From the NCBI GenBank assembly GCA_016795505.1, contig JAEUHH010000014.1:62001-126000 (forward strand): a stretch of DNA of 64,000 bases, written 5' to 3'. How positions within the stretch are numbered: position 1 is the first letter of the stretch; each line of letters opens with the position of its first letter. The stretch is from Verrucomicrobiales bacterium (GTDB lineage Bacteria > Verrucomicrobiota > Verrucomicrobiia > Verrucomicrobiales > DEV007). Below, in pieces: positions 34,095 through 43,328 of the stretch. A program made the translations under genes and the position numbers. Below the pieces are notes generated by a model, which was given only the letters and a program-made list of their open reading frames with translations, was not told the origin of the DNA and made no database searches.

Positions 34095-35336
34095 TCAGGC
34101 GGCCTCGATGTCGGCGCGGCTGATGCCGCGGAGGGCGAAGACTTTGAGGATGGTGTCCTCGATGAGGTTGGCGGGGCAGGAGGCGCCGGCGGTGATGCCG
34201 ACGGTGACGGGGCCGTCGCCGAGCAGGGCGGGGGAGTAGCTGGCCCGCTCGGTGCGGCTGTGGAGGTCGAAGTGGACGATCTGCTCGAGGGACTGGAGGC
34301 AGGAGGCGTCGCGGATGAAGAAGGTGGGCAGTTCTTTCTCTCCGATCTCGACGAGGTGGGAGGTGTTGGAGCTGTTGTAGCCGCCGACGACGAGGAGGAG
34401 GTCCATTTTTTCGCGGAGCAGGTCGAAGAGGGCGTCCTGACGCTCCTGGGTGGCGCCGCAGATGGTGTCAAAGACCTGGAAGTGGCTGTCGGAGCCGTCG
34501 CGGTCGAGGATGGCCTGGCGGATGCGGCGCTGGATCTCCTCGGTCTCGGACTTGAGCATGGTGGTCTGGTTGGCGACGCCGATCTTGACTAGGTGGTGGT
34601 CGGGATCGAAGCCGTCGGAGTGGGCGCCGGCGAAACGCTGGAGGAATGTCTGGCGATCGCCGCCGTGGCGGATGTAGTCGCAGACGAAGTCGGTGTCGGC
34701 GAGGGTGAGGACGATGAGGTAATGGCCGGAGCCGTCGTCGCCGAGGGCGCGTGAGGCGGTGGCGCGGGTCTCCTCGTGGTCGGCTTTGCCGTGAATGAGG
34801 GAGGTGACGCCGCTCTTGGCATAGGTGCGCACGCGGCGCCAGACTTTCATCACATCGCCACAGGTGGTGTCGACGATGCGGCAGCCCTGGGACTCGATCT
34901 TGTCCATGAAGGTGAGGGGGGCGCCGAAGGCGGGCACGATGACGACGTCGTCGGGGGTGAGGGCGTCGTATTCATCGTTCATCTGCCGCCAGGGGAGGGA
35001 GACGATGCGCATCTCGATGAGCTGGCGGTTGACCTCGGGGTTGTGGATGATCTCGCCGATGAGGAAGATGCGGCTCTCGGGGAAGACGCGCCGGGAGGCG
35101 TAGGCGAGGTCGATGGCGCGCTCGACGCCGTAGCAGAAGCCGAATTGTTTGGCGAGGCGGACGGTGGTGTGGCCGACGCGGATGGCGCCGCCGCGGGCGC
35201 GGATCTTTTCGACGATGTGGCTGCGGTAGTGCTCCTCGACTTCGGCCTGGACGCGCTCCATGACCTCGGGGGTGCGTACGTTGACGCGGCGGGGGGGCGC
35301 GGCGGGGCTGGTCGGGCTGGGGGGCGTGGTCTGCAT
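34095..35336 (-). CDS. ispH: 4-hydroxy-3-methylbut-2-enyl diphosphate reductase (long plant/cyanobacterial-type)
   Basis: 413 residues from ATG 35336. Last enzyme of the MEP isoprenoid pathway; its iron-sulfur cluster is held by Cys68 (QFGFCYGVERA), Cys159 (VDTTCGDV) and Cys293 (FDTICGAT). The glutamate-containing motif TAGASCPANLIED near the end is present. At over 400 residues with an N-terminal extension (RTPEVMERVQAEVEEHYRSH) it belongs to the long IspH class of cyanobacteria and plastids, rather than the 316-residue E. coli class. An upstream in-frame start at 35375 is less likely. Confidence 0.92.
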   Translation of the reverse strand: MQTTPPSPTSPAAPPRRVNVRTPEVMERVQAEVEEHYRSHIVEKIRARGGAIRVGHTTVRLAKQFGFCYGVERAIDLAYASRRVFPESRIFLIGEIIHNPEVNRQLIEMRIVSLPWRQMNDEYDALTPDDVVIVPAFGAPLTFMDKIESQGCRIVDTTCGDVMKVWRRVRTYAKSGVTSLIHGKADHEETRATASRALGDDGSGHYLIVLTLADTDFVCDYIRHGGDRQTFLQRFAGAHSDGFDPDHHLVKIGVANQTTMLKSETEEIQRRIRQAILDRDGSDSHFQVFDTICGATQERQDALFDLLREKMDLLLVVGGYNSSNTSHLVEIGEKELPTFFIRDASCLQSLEQIVHFDLHSRTERASYSPALLGDGPVTVGITAGASCPANLIEDTILKVFALRGISRADIEAA

Positions 35337-35405
35337 GGGACGGGGAAGATGGCCGATGGGGCGGGGTCTGTCCAACCGGGGCTGGGTGTCGGGAGGCGGG
35401 AGAGG

Positions 35406-36059
35406 TCAGCGGTGCAGACTTTTGCCCATCAGGTCGGCGAAGGCGGCATCGGTGATGAGGTAGGCGGCCGGCGGGTCGGGATCGGCGTAGTCGGTGGGCC
35501 GGGCGAGCCCGCGACCCAGGGTGGCATCCTCGGGCTGGCTGCGGGCGATGGAGATGCGGGCGCCGTGGGGGACGATGGCGAAAAAGCGGGGGGCGACATT
35601 TTGATGAAGCCGCAGGCAGCCATGGGTGCGTGGAGTGGGCCAGACGGACCCGGCGTGGAAGCCGTAGCCGGGATGAAATTCCACCCACCAGGGCATGGGA
35701 TAGCCGACGTAGCGGCTGCCGCGGGGAGTGTCGACGCGCTTGCCGGAGCGGATGTCACCGCCGCGGACATGGAAGCCGTAGGTGTTCGAGCGCTTGCGGG
35801 CTTCCTTGCGGAAGACGCGGAACTGTCCGGTGGGAGTCTCGCTGCCGGCTTTGCCGATGGCAACGGGCGTGACAAGCAGGGGTCGGTTGCCCTCGAGCAC
35901 GTAGGCGGCGCGATGGGTGAGACTGACTTTCACATGGACGCGGCTGGGATCCGTCGGGGTGGCGGCGGTGGACTGAAAGTCGACGGGCTGGGGCCTGGTG
36001 GCGCAACTGGACAAGCCGAAAGCGGCGCAGAGCAGGGCGGTGCGGAGGCAGGCGGACAT
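35406..36059 (-). CDS. L,D-transpeptidase lipoprotein, YkuD family
   Basis: 217 residues from ATG 36059. Signal with lipobox (LLCAAFGLSSC, Cys19). The YkuD catalytic signature is complete: His135 in GFHAGSV, then His146-Gly-Cys148-Leu-Arg150 in THGCLR. Such enzymes form 3-3 cross-links in peptidoglycan or attach proteins to it, acting in the periplasm. Ends 69 bp before ispH on the same strand and is divergent from the C39-like gene. Confidence 0.9.
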   Translation of the reverse strand: MSACLRTALLCAAFGLSSCATRPQPVDFQSTAATPTDPSRVHVKVSLTHRAAYVLEGNRPLLVTPVAIGKAGSETPTGQFRVFRKEARKRSNTYGFHVRGGDIRSGKRVDTPRGSRYVGYPMPWWVEFHPGYGFHAGSVWPTPRTHGCLRLHQNVAPRFFAIVPHGARISIARSQPEDATLGRGLARPTDYADPDPPAAYLITDAAFADLMGKSLHR

Positions 36060-36181
36060 GGCGTGAGTCGGGGTGAAGACGGAGTGGCTCAGACTACCGC
36101 AAGTTGAGCGGGCGGGGCGCGGAAAATTCGGGGTGGGGGAGCCAGGGCGGAAAAAAATTGATTTTTCGCCGATTTTAATTG

Positions 36182-36294
36182 TTGACATCTCTTTACCTTC
36201 TGTCATCCTCGCGTCAGTTACTTTCTCGGTAACTGTCTGTTTGTGTTTCGTGTTTCGGAATTACCCAGCCCCCCGGGGCTGGGTAATTTTTTTG
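36182..36294 (+). ncRNA. Candidate small RNA or leader with terminator
   Basis: A TTGACA at 36182-36187 is followed by a perfect 7-bp hairpin (CAGTTAC 36215-36221, GTAACTG 36229-36235), a U/G-rich linker and a very strong intrinsic terminator. No open frame of note lies in this segment, and no plus-strand gene upstream needs the terminator. The -10 region is poor (ATCCTC), so the promoter is uncertain. Could be a free small RNA or an attenuated leader for the C39-like gene. Confidence 0.4.
36260..36294 (+). terminator. Strong Rho-independent terminator upstream of C39-like gene
   Basis: ATTACCCAGCCCC at 36260-36272 pairs perfectly with GGGGCTGGGTAAT at 36275-36287, followed by a run of Ts (36287-36293). 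The nearest upstream gene is on the other strand, so the terminated transcript must begin in the 200-bp divergent intergenic region. Confidence 0.8.
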
Positions 36295-36334
36295 GACTTT
36301 GGCCGGGGAATCGGGCATGGGTGGCGGAGTGATC

Positions 36335-37015
36335 ATGCGACCGAGAGAGGCAGACATTCCCCCGGGCCGGCGGCCGATGGCCGTGGCGGTCATTCTCCTG
36401 CTGGCTGGGGCCCTGGCGATGCCGGCGTGCGTCACGACGCCGAAGGCCACGGAGGACCGTTCGTTTCAAAAGCGGTATCAGGGATTCCAATACTGCTCGG
36501 TGGATGCGGTGCGGCAGTCGAACCAGCTTTCATGCGGCGCGGCGGCGCTGACGGCGGTATTGAACTACTGGAAGGACGAGGCGAAGCCGGCTTTTGTCGA
36601 AAAGGACCTGGTGGCCCGCTATCCGGCACGGTCGGAGCGGGGTTATCCGATCCTGCAACTCCGGGAGATGGCGATTCAGGAGGGGTTCGCCGCCTTCGCG
36701 CTGACGATGGACAGCGACCCCTGGTCGCAGCTCAGTCAGCAGATCGACAATGGGCGGCCGGTGATCTGTGCGGTGCAGTTGCCCCGCGGCCGTTATTTCG
36801 GCAAGTCGATCCCGCTGGTGGAGACGCTCGACCGGCGTGCGGTGATGACGACCGGCAACGAGTGGCTGTCGCACTACGTCGTGGCGATCGGCCGGACGAA
36901 TGACGAGGTGCTGCTGATGGATCCGAAGTATGGCATTGTCCGGATCGGGCGGGATTCCTTCCTCCATTTCTGGCGATTGGAGAAATACGCCTCGGTGGTG
37001 TGCTCGTCGATGTGA
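36335..37015 (+). CDS. C39-like papain-fold lipoprotein
   Basis: 226 residues from ATG 36335 (ATG 36317 possible). Signal with lipobox LAMPAC (Cys32). The C39-like cysteine peptidase pattern is present: Gln/Cys in NQLSCGAAALTAVLNYW (Cys67), His180 in WLSHYVVAIG and Asp196 in MDPKYG. C39 enzymes cut double-glycine leader peptides, but free-standing lipoproteins of this type often have other or unknown roles. A terminator lies 41 bp upstream, so expression may depend on read-through or an internal promoter. Confidence 0.8.
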   Translation: MRPREADIPPGRRPMAVAVILLLAGALAMPACVTTPKATEDRSFQKRYQGFQYCSVDAVRQSNQLSCGAAALTAVLNYWKDEAKPAFVEKDLVARYPARSERGYPILQLREMAIQEGFAAFALTMDSDPWSQLSQQIDNGRPVICAVQLPRGRYFGKSIPLVETLDRRAVMTTGNEWLSHYVVAIGRTNDEVLLMDPKYGIVRIGRDSFLHFWRLEKYASVVCSSM

Positions 37016-37034
37016 GGTGGCAGCGACCCGGCTC

Positions 37035-38600
37035 TCACGGGTTGGCTGCGGGAATGGCATTGAGGGTGTAGTAGGCGACCGGATGGAGCAGCGGCACGGC
37101 GTCTCCGGCAGACCAGACACCCTCGGCATTCAATTCGTGACAGTAGCCGGGCCGGAGGCCCTCGCAGACGAGATCCACCGAAAGGCCATCGTCCGAAGGC
37201 GTGGCGGAGACGATGCGCACCTCGCGGGTGTCCACTTCCTCGCTGCCGTAGGTGCTGTGATATTTCCAGCAGTAGCTCGTCATGGCATAGGAATAGGGAT
37301 TGGCGGCGGTGTCGCCTTTGGCCGGCCGGGTGAAGGTGAGGCGGAAGCCATCGGGCCGGGCTTCCATTTTCTGGATCTCAAAGGGGACGGTGCCGGTAAA
37401 AACGAGGCGCTGCAGGCCGTAGCTGCGGGTGCCGAGGGAATTCCAGCCCCGGTTCGACTGGCCGACGGCGAGCGAGCCATCGGGGAGGAAGCCGAGGCTG
37501 ACCACGCCGCACTGGAGGCCCTTGCGGAAGTGAAAGCAGGCACCCTGGTAGTCGCCATTCACCTTTTCGAGGAACACGCGGGTGACGAAGGACTCGGTGA
37601 ACTCGCCGATGAAGAACTGGTTTTCGAAGGGGCCGAACCGTCCGGCGGTGCGGTCGCAGATCAGCGCGGTGGCGCTCATTCCGATCTTTCCATAGGGAAA
37701 CCACACGGCGGGCGGCCGGTAGCCGGGCACGCGTGAGATCGCCTCTGCGGTGGTGATGTCTTTCGGTAGATCGCCGGGATGTTTCACGGGCGACTCGGGG
37801 CGACCGGCATCGCGCAGGGCTTCGGCGTGTCCGTGGAAGACGCCCTCCCGGAGATGGAGCAGGGGACAGGTGCCCCACCAGTTCCCCTGCTGGTCGGTGG
37901 CAAAGATGTCGCCGAGGTGATTGGCCGCGACGCCATGGGGCGAGCGCAGGCCAGCGCTCATGGGGCGCAGGGGGCCGCCGTCGGCGGGCTTCATCAGGGA
38001 CCAACCCCGCCAGCGGAAGTCGGTGGCATGCGGCCCGGCGACGTCCTGACCGGCACCCATGGATTGGTTGAGGGTCAGCCAGAGGTTCCCCTCGCCATCG
38101 AAGGCCGGGCCATAGGCATATTCGTGGTAGTTCCCGGTGACGCCCCAGCCTTTGGCCGCCGTGAGATAGGCGTCGGCTTCGCCATCTCCGTCGGCATCCT
38201 CGATACGGGTGATCTCGCTGCGCTGGGCGGTGTAGAGGGCATCGGCATGCCAGGTCAGGCCGATCGGCTCGTGGAGGCCGGAGGCAAAGCGCATCCAGCG
38301 GTAGGCGTCGGGATCGTTGGATTCGGTGAGGGGATTCTCGAGTATCCAGATTTCTCCCTTTCGGATGGCGAGGGCGAGCCGCCCATCGGGCAGGGTGGCG
38401 GCGCCGGTGGCTTCCAGTTTTAGCGAGTCGGGCAGGGGATAGGTGACGAGCCGGTAATAGCGGGATTCGTCGTGCGGGTCCGGTTCGGCCTCGGTGGACC
38501 CGTCCTGAGCCCAGAGAAGCGCCGGCAAGAGTGTGGCAAGGAGCGACAAAACGGATCTGCGCCCGATCGTCGTCTTGCGGAAAGTGGCATTTTCTCGCAT
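37035..38600 (-). CDS. Exported PVC-type propeller dehydrogenase-like protein
   Basis: 521 residues from ATG 38600; ATG 38615 is an alternative. The N-terminus IGRRSVLSLLATLLPALLWA is a signal peptide with twin arginines, possibly Tat-dependent. The body is a beta-propeller related to PQQ-type sugar dehydrogenases and the PVC proteins at 18.7, 48.2 and 59.8 kb: ATLPDGRLALAIRKGEIWIL, EDADGDGEADAYLTAAKGWG, SAGLRSPHGVAANHLGDIFA, FGPFENQFFIGEFTESFVTR. No cytochrome or HEAT section. Cofactor and substrate unknown. Confidence 0.8.
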   Translation of the reverse strand: MRENATFRKTTIGRRSVLSLLATLLPALLWAQDGSTEAEPDPHDESRYYRLVTYPLPDSLKLEATGAATLPDGRLALAIRKGEIWILENPLTESNDPDAYRWMRFASGLHEPIGLTWHADALYTAQRSEITRIEDADGDGEADAYLTAAKGWGVTGNYHEYAYGPAFDGEGNLWLTLNQSMGAGQDVAGPHATDFRWRGWSLMKPADGGPLRPMSAGLRSPHGVAANHLGDIFATDQQGNWWGTCPLLHLREGVFHGHAEALRDAGRPESPVKHPGDLPKDITTAEAISRVPGYRPPAVWFPYGKIGMSATALICDRTAGRFGPFENQFFIGEFTESFVTRVFLEKVNGDYQGACFHFRKGLQCGVVSLGFLPDGSLAVGQSNRGWNSLGTRSYGLQRLVFTGTVPFEIQKMEARPDGFRLTFTRPAKGDTAANPYSYAMTSYCWKYHSTYGSEEVDTREVRIVSATPSDDGLSVDLVCEGLRPGYCHELNAEGVWSAGDAVPLLHPVAYYTLNAIPAANP

Positions 38601-38687
38601 CAAGTGGGAAAGCATCGTCACGCGGGAAGGATACGGCATTCCCGCCGAATGCGAACTCCGACATCCGCCACTTTTACCCCGCTACCG

Positions 38688-41048
38688 ATGAGTGTTCCGT
38701 CAGCCGAAATCGATCCCTATGTGTGGGCCACTCCCCATGAGGCAGACCTTGACTTGTGGCACCGGCATTTGGCGGACTTCGTGCCTCCGGACGCCTTCGA
38801 CGCGCATGCCCATCTCTGGCGGGTAGCCGATCTGGGCACGCCCACGCCGGCCCTCGCAGGTCACGGCCCCGCAGTGGTGACCCGTGCGGTCTACGATGAG
38901 AGACTGTCCCTGTGGATGCCGGGGCGGTGTCCGACGGGTGGGCTCTTTTTTCCGTTTCCCACCCGCCAGCTCGATGTGGAAGGCGCCAACCGCCATCTCG
39001 CCGATGAAATGCGCGGCGATCCGGGGTCGCGGGTACTCATGATCGCGACCCCCCGGCAGGACCCGGCGGCGGTGGAGCGGCAGTTGGACGAGGACGGCTT
39101 TGTCGGCTTCAAGGTTTACCATTTGTTCGCCGATCGGACGGATACGCTGTTCGCCACCACGGATGAGTTCATCCCCGAATGGGCCTGGGAACTGGCCGAC
39201 CAGCGGGGCCTGGCGATCATGCTGCACATGGTGCTGCCACGGGCGGTGGCCGAGCCGGAAAACCAGCGCTACATCCGCGAGCATTGCACCCGGTATCCAG
39301 GTGCCCGCCTGATCCTGGCGCATGCGGCGCGGGGCTTCTGCGGTCGTCACACGGTCGAGGGGATCGGCTCGTTGCGCGGGTTGGATAATGTGTATTTTGA
39401 TACGTCGGCCGTGTGCGAGGCCTCGGCCTTCGAGGCGATCCTGGACGTGTTCGGTCCGACGCGGCTCTTTTTCGGCGCGGATTTCTGCGTCACGGAGATG
39501 CGGAGTCGCTGCGTGAATCTCGCGGATGGCTTCCTCTGGCTCGATGAGATTCGCTCGGACTACTCTAGATCGCGTTTTGCCCGTCCCACTCTGCTGGGAC
39601 TGGAATCGCTGCTCGCTCTCAAGGAAGCGTGCTGGAACCGGCATCTCGATGCGACAGATGTGGAGGAGATTTTCTGTCTCGGTGCCAGACGACTGTTGGG
39701 GCTGCCTTTGCCACGTCCCGTGCCCGATGTGCAGGCGGCCTACCGGGAGGCGCGGGCCATTATTCCGGGGGGGACGCAATTACTCAGCAAGCGGCCGGAG
39801 ATGTTCGCTCCCGATCAATGGCCGGCTTACTATCGCGAAGCCCGCGGCTGCGAGGTGATCGACCTCGAGGGCCGCCGCTATATCGACATGAGCCTCGGCG
39901 GCATCCTGTCCACCATCCTGGGCTATGCCGATCCGGATGTGAATGCCGCCGTGATCCGGCGCGTCTCGCTGGGGTCGATGGCGACGCTCCAGACGCATGA
40001 CGAGGTGGAGTTGGCTCACTTGCTGACGCGAATCCATCCCTGGGCCGGTCAGGTGCGTTTTACGCGGGCCGGCGGCGAGTCGATGGCGGTGGCGGTACGA
40101 ATTGCGCGGGCATTCACCGGTCGCGACAAGGTGGCCATTTGCGGCTACCACGGCTGGCACGACTGGTATCTGGCTGCCAATCTGGCTGCTCCCGGGGCCG
40201 GTGATGGAGCCGACCGTCTCGTGGGGCATTTGCTGCCGGGCCTGGAGCCGTCGGGCGTGCCGTCTGGCTTGGCGGGGGATGCGTTGACCTTCCGTTACAA
40301 CCGGCTCGACGAGCTGGATGCCATCCTGGCGCAGCACGGCTCCGAACTGGCCGCCATCGTCATGGAGCCCACCCGCCAAACCGATCCCGAGCCCGGATTT
40401 CTCGAAGGCGTTCGCGAACGCTGCGACCGGATCGGGGCGCGGCTGATTTTTGACGAAATCTCGATCGGCTGGCGTCTGTGCCTCGGGGGGGCGCACCTGA
40501 AGTTCGGCGTCACGCCCGATCTGGCGGTATTTGCCAAGGCGTTGGGCAACGGCTTTCCCATCGGCGCGGTACTGGGGAATCGCGAGACGATGCAGGCGGC
40601 CCAGGGCTCCTTCATTTCGAGCACTTTCTGGACCGAGGGTGTCGGTCCCGCCGCCGCGCTGGCTTGCGTGAAGAAGCAGATGTCGCTCGATGTGCCCGCC
40701 CATCTCGCCCGCATCGGCAGCCTCGTGATCGCAGGTTGGCAGGAACTGGGCCGGCGGCAAGGGGTGCCGGTAAAGACCCCGGGGCGGCCGGAAATGACGC
40801 TGCTGGCCTTCGATCATCCCGAGGCGGCCGCGCTGACGACGCTGATGACGGCCCGGATGCTCCGGCGTGGGTTTCTGGCCGGCGGGGCCTTCAATCCCAT
40901 GCTAGCCCACGAGCCGCGCCATGTGGAGGCTTATCTGGCGGCGTTGGACGAGGTGTTTGCCGAGATGGCCGTGGCGATTCGCGAGGGCGACATCGCCGGA
41001 CGGATTGGCGGACCGGTCAAGCACACTGGATTTGCCCGTCTGACCTGA
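38688..41048 (+). CDS. Bifunctional amidohydrolase / class III aminotransferase fusion
   Basis: 786 residues from ATG 38688. Residues about 20-340 form an amidohydrolase-2 TIM barrel: His40-Ala-His42 in FDAHAHLW, GFVGFKVYHLF, RLILAHAARGF and FFGADFC. Residues about 350-786 form a PLP-dependent class III aminotransferase like glutamate-1-semialdehyde aminomutase: AIIPGGTQLLSKRPEMFAPD, TRAGGESMAVAVRIARAF, GYHGWHDWYLA, Asp589 in LIFDEISIGWRL and the PLP lysine Lys617 in FAKALGNGFPIGAVLG. Both halves keep their key residues. The frame is unbroken, so this is one polypeptide; substrate unknown. Divergent from the propeller gene (87 bp). Confidence 0.85.
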   Translation: MSVPSAEIDPYVWATPHEADLDLWHRHLADFVPPDAFDAHAHLWRVADLGTPTPALAGHGPAVVTRAVYDERLSLWMPGRCPTGGLFFPFPTRQLDVEGANRHLADEMRGDPGSRVLMIATPRQDPAAVERQLDEDGFVGFKVYHLFADRTDTLFATTDEFIPEWAWELADQRGLAIMLHMVLPRAVAEPENQRYIREHCTRYPGARLILAHAARGFCGRHTVEGIGSLRGLDNVYFDTSAVCEASAFEAILDVFGPTRLFFGADFCVTEMRSRCVNLADGFLWLDEIRSDYSRSRFARPTLLGLESLLALKEACWNRHLDATDVEEIFCLGARRLLGLPLPRPVPDVQAAYREARAIIPGGTQLLSKRPEMFAPDQWPAYYREARGCEVIDLEGRRYIDMSLGGILSTILGYADPDVNAAVIRRVSLGSMATLQTHDEVELAHLLTRIHPWAGQVRFTRAGGESMAVAVRIARAFTGRDKVAICGYHGWHDWYLAANLAAPGAGDGADRLVGHLLPGLEPSGVPSGLAGDALTFRYNRLDELDAILAQHGSELAAIVMEPTRQTDPEPGFLEGVRERCDRIGARLIFDEISIGWRLCLGGAHLKFGVTPDLAVFAKALGNGFPIGAVLGNRETMQAAQGSFISSTFWTEGVGPAAALACVKKQMSLDVPAHLARIGSLVIAGWQELGRRQGVPVKTPGRPEMTLLAFDHPEAAALTTLMTARMLRRGFLAGGAFNPMLAHEPRHVEAYLAALDEVFAEMAVAIREGDIAGRIGGPVKHTGFARLT

Positions 41049-41054
41049 GTCGCC

Positions 41055-42221
41055 TCAGTCCCGTCTGCCGGCGTATCGCTCCAAGGCCCACGTCTTGAAG
41101 GCAGTCTGGGCTTTGGCGCCCTCGCCGGGGAATCCACCGGTTTGCTGCACCATCCAGACCAGTGCGAGGCCCGGTTCGGGGCGGATTTCCATGCCCGTCG
41201 CGTGAGCGCCGCCGTGGCCGAAATGCTCCGGCTCCACTTTGAACCCCAGTCCGTAGCTGTCCTTCACGGCCGTCGGCGTCTGGCGGCGGGTCAGCTCGTT
41301 CCATGCCGACTCGCTGATGAGGCGTTTTCCATTCAGTTCTCCGCGGCGGAGCATCATCCGGCAGAAAAGGGCGGTGTCGCCTGCGGTGGAAAAGAGGCCG
41401 CCCGCCGGCATCGGGAAGCGCTTTGACCGTTCATCCAGGGGATAAAGGAGTTGGGAAATCGGAGTCTCGACCAAGCCGTCCTTGGCTTCGTTGGGGCGGT
41501 AGGATTTTGCCAGCCGTTCCAATTGCACGCCAGAGGGCCAGAAGGTGGTGTCCTTCATGCCCAGCGGGTCAAACAGCCGTTGCTGCATGAATGTCTCGTA
41601 GGGCAGATCCGAAACCACCTCCAGCACCCTCGCCGCGGTGTTGATGCCGGCGTTCGAATAGCGATAGGCCGTCCCTGGCTCGGTGAGCAGGGGTGTTACG
41701 GCATAGCTGCGCACGGCAGCCGCGAGAGGCAGGCCGTCGAGCGTGGGAACTTCGATGGGAGACTGGAACGGCATGCCGGCCACGTGGCACAGGGTGTCCC
41801 GGATGGTCACCGGTCTGGCGGGCTTTTTCAGGACCACTCGATCCGGGGTTTCCTCGGCGATCAGCATCTGGCCGCGGAATTCGGGGAGGTATTTGTGGAC
41901 CGGATCGTCGAGCGAGATCTTTCCCTCGTCGACGAGCATCATTACCGCCACGGCGGTCATCGGCTTGCTCTGGGAGGCGATCCAGAACAGCGAGTCCGTC
42001 GTCATCGGTCTATCGTTGGCGAGATCGGCGAAGCCGGCAGCCTCCACGGTGAGCACGCCATCGCGGTCCGCCACCAGAGCCACGGCTCCGGCCAGTTCGC
42101 CCCGGTCGACGAATGGCTGGATTGTTTCGACGAGAGCGCCGGTCCGGGAGGCTTGGGCGATCAAATTGGAGGTGCATAGCGCGATCGCCAGCAGGGAGAT
42201 GGGCAGAATTCGGATGTTCAT
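41055..42221 (-). CDS. Exported serine hydrolase, beta-lactamase (class C/S12) family
   Basis: 388 residues with a signal peptide (LPISLLAIALCTSNLIAQA). The catalytic Ser83-Gln-Ser-Lys86 (ASQSKPMTA), Tyr188-Ser-Asn190 (YRYSNAG) and the third motif HGGAHATG are all present. Proteins of this family include D-aminopeptidases, esterases and penicillin-binding proteins, so beta-lactam resistance should not be assumed. Lies 16 bp downstream of the YafK-like gene on the same strand, suggesting a two-gene unit acting on the cell wall. Confidence 0.88.
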   Translation of the reverse strand: MNIRILPISLLAIALCTSNLIAQASRTGALVETIQPFVDRGELAGAVALVADRDGVLTVEAAGFADLANDRPMTTDSLFWIASQSKPMTAVAVMMLVDEGKISLDDPVHKYLPEFRGQMLIAEETPDRVVLKKPARPVTIRDTLCHVAGMPFQSPIEVPTLDGLPLAAAVRSYAVTPLLTEPGTAYRYSNAGINTAARVLEVVSDLPYETFMQQRLFDPLGMKDTTFWPSGVQLERLAKSYRPNEAKDGLVETPISQLLYPLDERSKRFPMPAGGLFSTAGDTALFCRMMLRRGELNGKRLISESAWNELTRRQTPTAVKDSYGLGFKVEPEHFGHGGAHATGMEIRPEPGLALVWMVQQTGGFPGEGAKAQTAFKTWALERYAGRRD

Positions 42222-42237
42222 GAAACGTCAGGGGAGT

Positions 42238-43218
42238 TCAGTGAAAGCGGTATTTGCCCTCGGCGACGGTCACGTTTGGCGGTCGTTTGAGGAACTCAAA
42301 GTAGTCGTAGCCTTCCTTCAGGTTGGCCCAGAAATCGAACCATTTGGCATCCGTTTTCAGGGAGTCCATCCGCTCGTCGCTCATCCGGAATGGGAAAGAG
42401 TGAACCCGGAAAAACGCCTGCCCTCCCTGCAGGGCGGCGGCGGCGAGGGTGTAAATTTCCTCAATCGCCGGATCGGTCATGGCAAAGCAGCCGATCGAGA
42501 CGCAATTGCCGTGGACCATCAGATAGCTGCCGGTGCGGCCGTGGTGGCGGTCGTAGTCGTTGGGAAACCCGAGGTCGAAGGCGAGGTGATACTGGCTCTC
42601 CGGATTCATGCGGCGGGGAGGCACGAAGTAAAATCCCTCGGGTGCCTGACCGTCACCTTCCTTGAGCTTCGGTCCCAGTTCGCCCGACCACTTGCAGATG
42701 GGCCAGGACTTGAAGAGCACGTATTCGGCGCCCGGCTCCGGTTCCATCCATAGCTCCAGTTCGTTCGATTCCTTGAAGATCCGGACGAACACCGGCAGGC
42801 CGGCACGCAATCCCTTTGCTGACAGCTCTTTTTCCAATGGTGGCATCACCCGCTGGGCGGCGTCGCGGGATCGTTCGGACTCGATCCGTCCGGAGCCGTC
42901 TGGAACTGCCGGATCTCCCGAAGTCGAAAACAGATCGCGGATAAAGCCCACCGCTTTCTCGGCGGCCGATGGTGCTGCGGGGCTGTCGGTCATTTCCGGC
43001 CCTGTCACGGTTTCGATCAAGCCGGACAGGTCGTCGCCGGGTCGCCGGTCCGGCGAAACGGGCTCGGATACCGGAGCGCTGTCCTCCAGCACGGCCCCGG
43101 TGGCGGGAGTCGGGGACGCCGAGCGGTCATGCTGGTGGATCCAGTCATTCACCAGCCAGGGCAGGGCCGCCGCGAGGCCCAGCACGGCTATCCAGGCGAT
43201 CCATTGCAACACTCTCAC
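42238..43218 (-). CDS. L,D-transpeptidase of the YafK type, membrane-anchored
   Basis: 326 residues. An N-terminal transmembrane anchor (WIAWIAVLGLAAALPWLV) is followed by a Pro/Ser/Asp-rich linker to about residue 100. The YafK-type catalytic domain (about 120-310) carries PEGFYFVPPRRMNPESQYHL and the active-site segment SYLMVHGNCVSIGCFAMTD with the nucleophilic Cys. E. coli relatives cleave or form peptidoglycan-lipoprotein links. Probably cotranscribed with the beta-lactamase-family gene. Confidence 0.88.
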   Translation of the reverse strand: MRVLQWIAWIAVLGLAAALPWLVNDWIHQHDRSASPTPATGAVLEDSAPVSEPVSPDRRPGDDLSGLIETVTGPEMTDSPAAPSAAEKAVGFIRDLFSTSGDPAVPDGSGRIESERSRDAAQRVMPPLEKELSAKGLRAGLPVFVRIFKESNELELWMEPEPGAEYVLFKSWPICKWSGELGPKLKEGDGQAPEGFYFVPPRRMNPESQYHLAFDLGFPNDYDRHHGRTGSYLMVHGNCVSIGCFAMTDPAIEEIYTLAAAALQGGQAFFRVHSFPFRMSDERMDSLKTDAKWFDFWANLKEGYDYFEFLKRPPNVTVAEGKYRFH

Positions 43219-43328
43219 GGCGGAAACGATCTCTACGGGGTGACGACCCGGTTCGAATCACACCTTGCCACGATTTCCTCCCGATCGCCGTTGAAATTCT
43301 GGGGAAACATCGGCAGACTGCTGCCCCT

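Noticed and set aside
34776-36107. 443-codon plus-strand frame opposite ispH and the YkuD gene
   Set aside because: Antisense to two genes with intact catalytic motifs; Gly/Ala/Asp-rich shadow.
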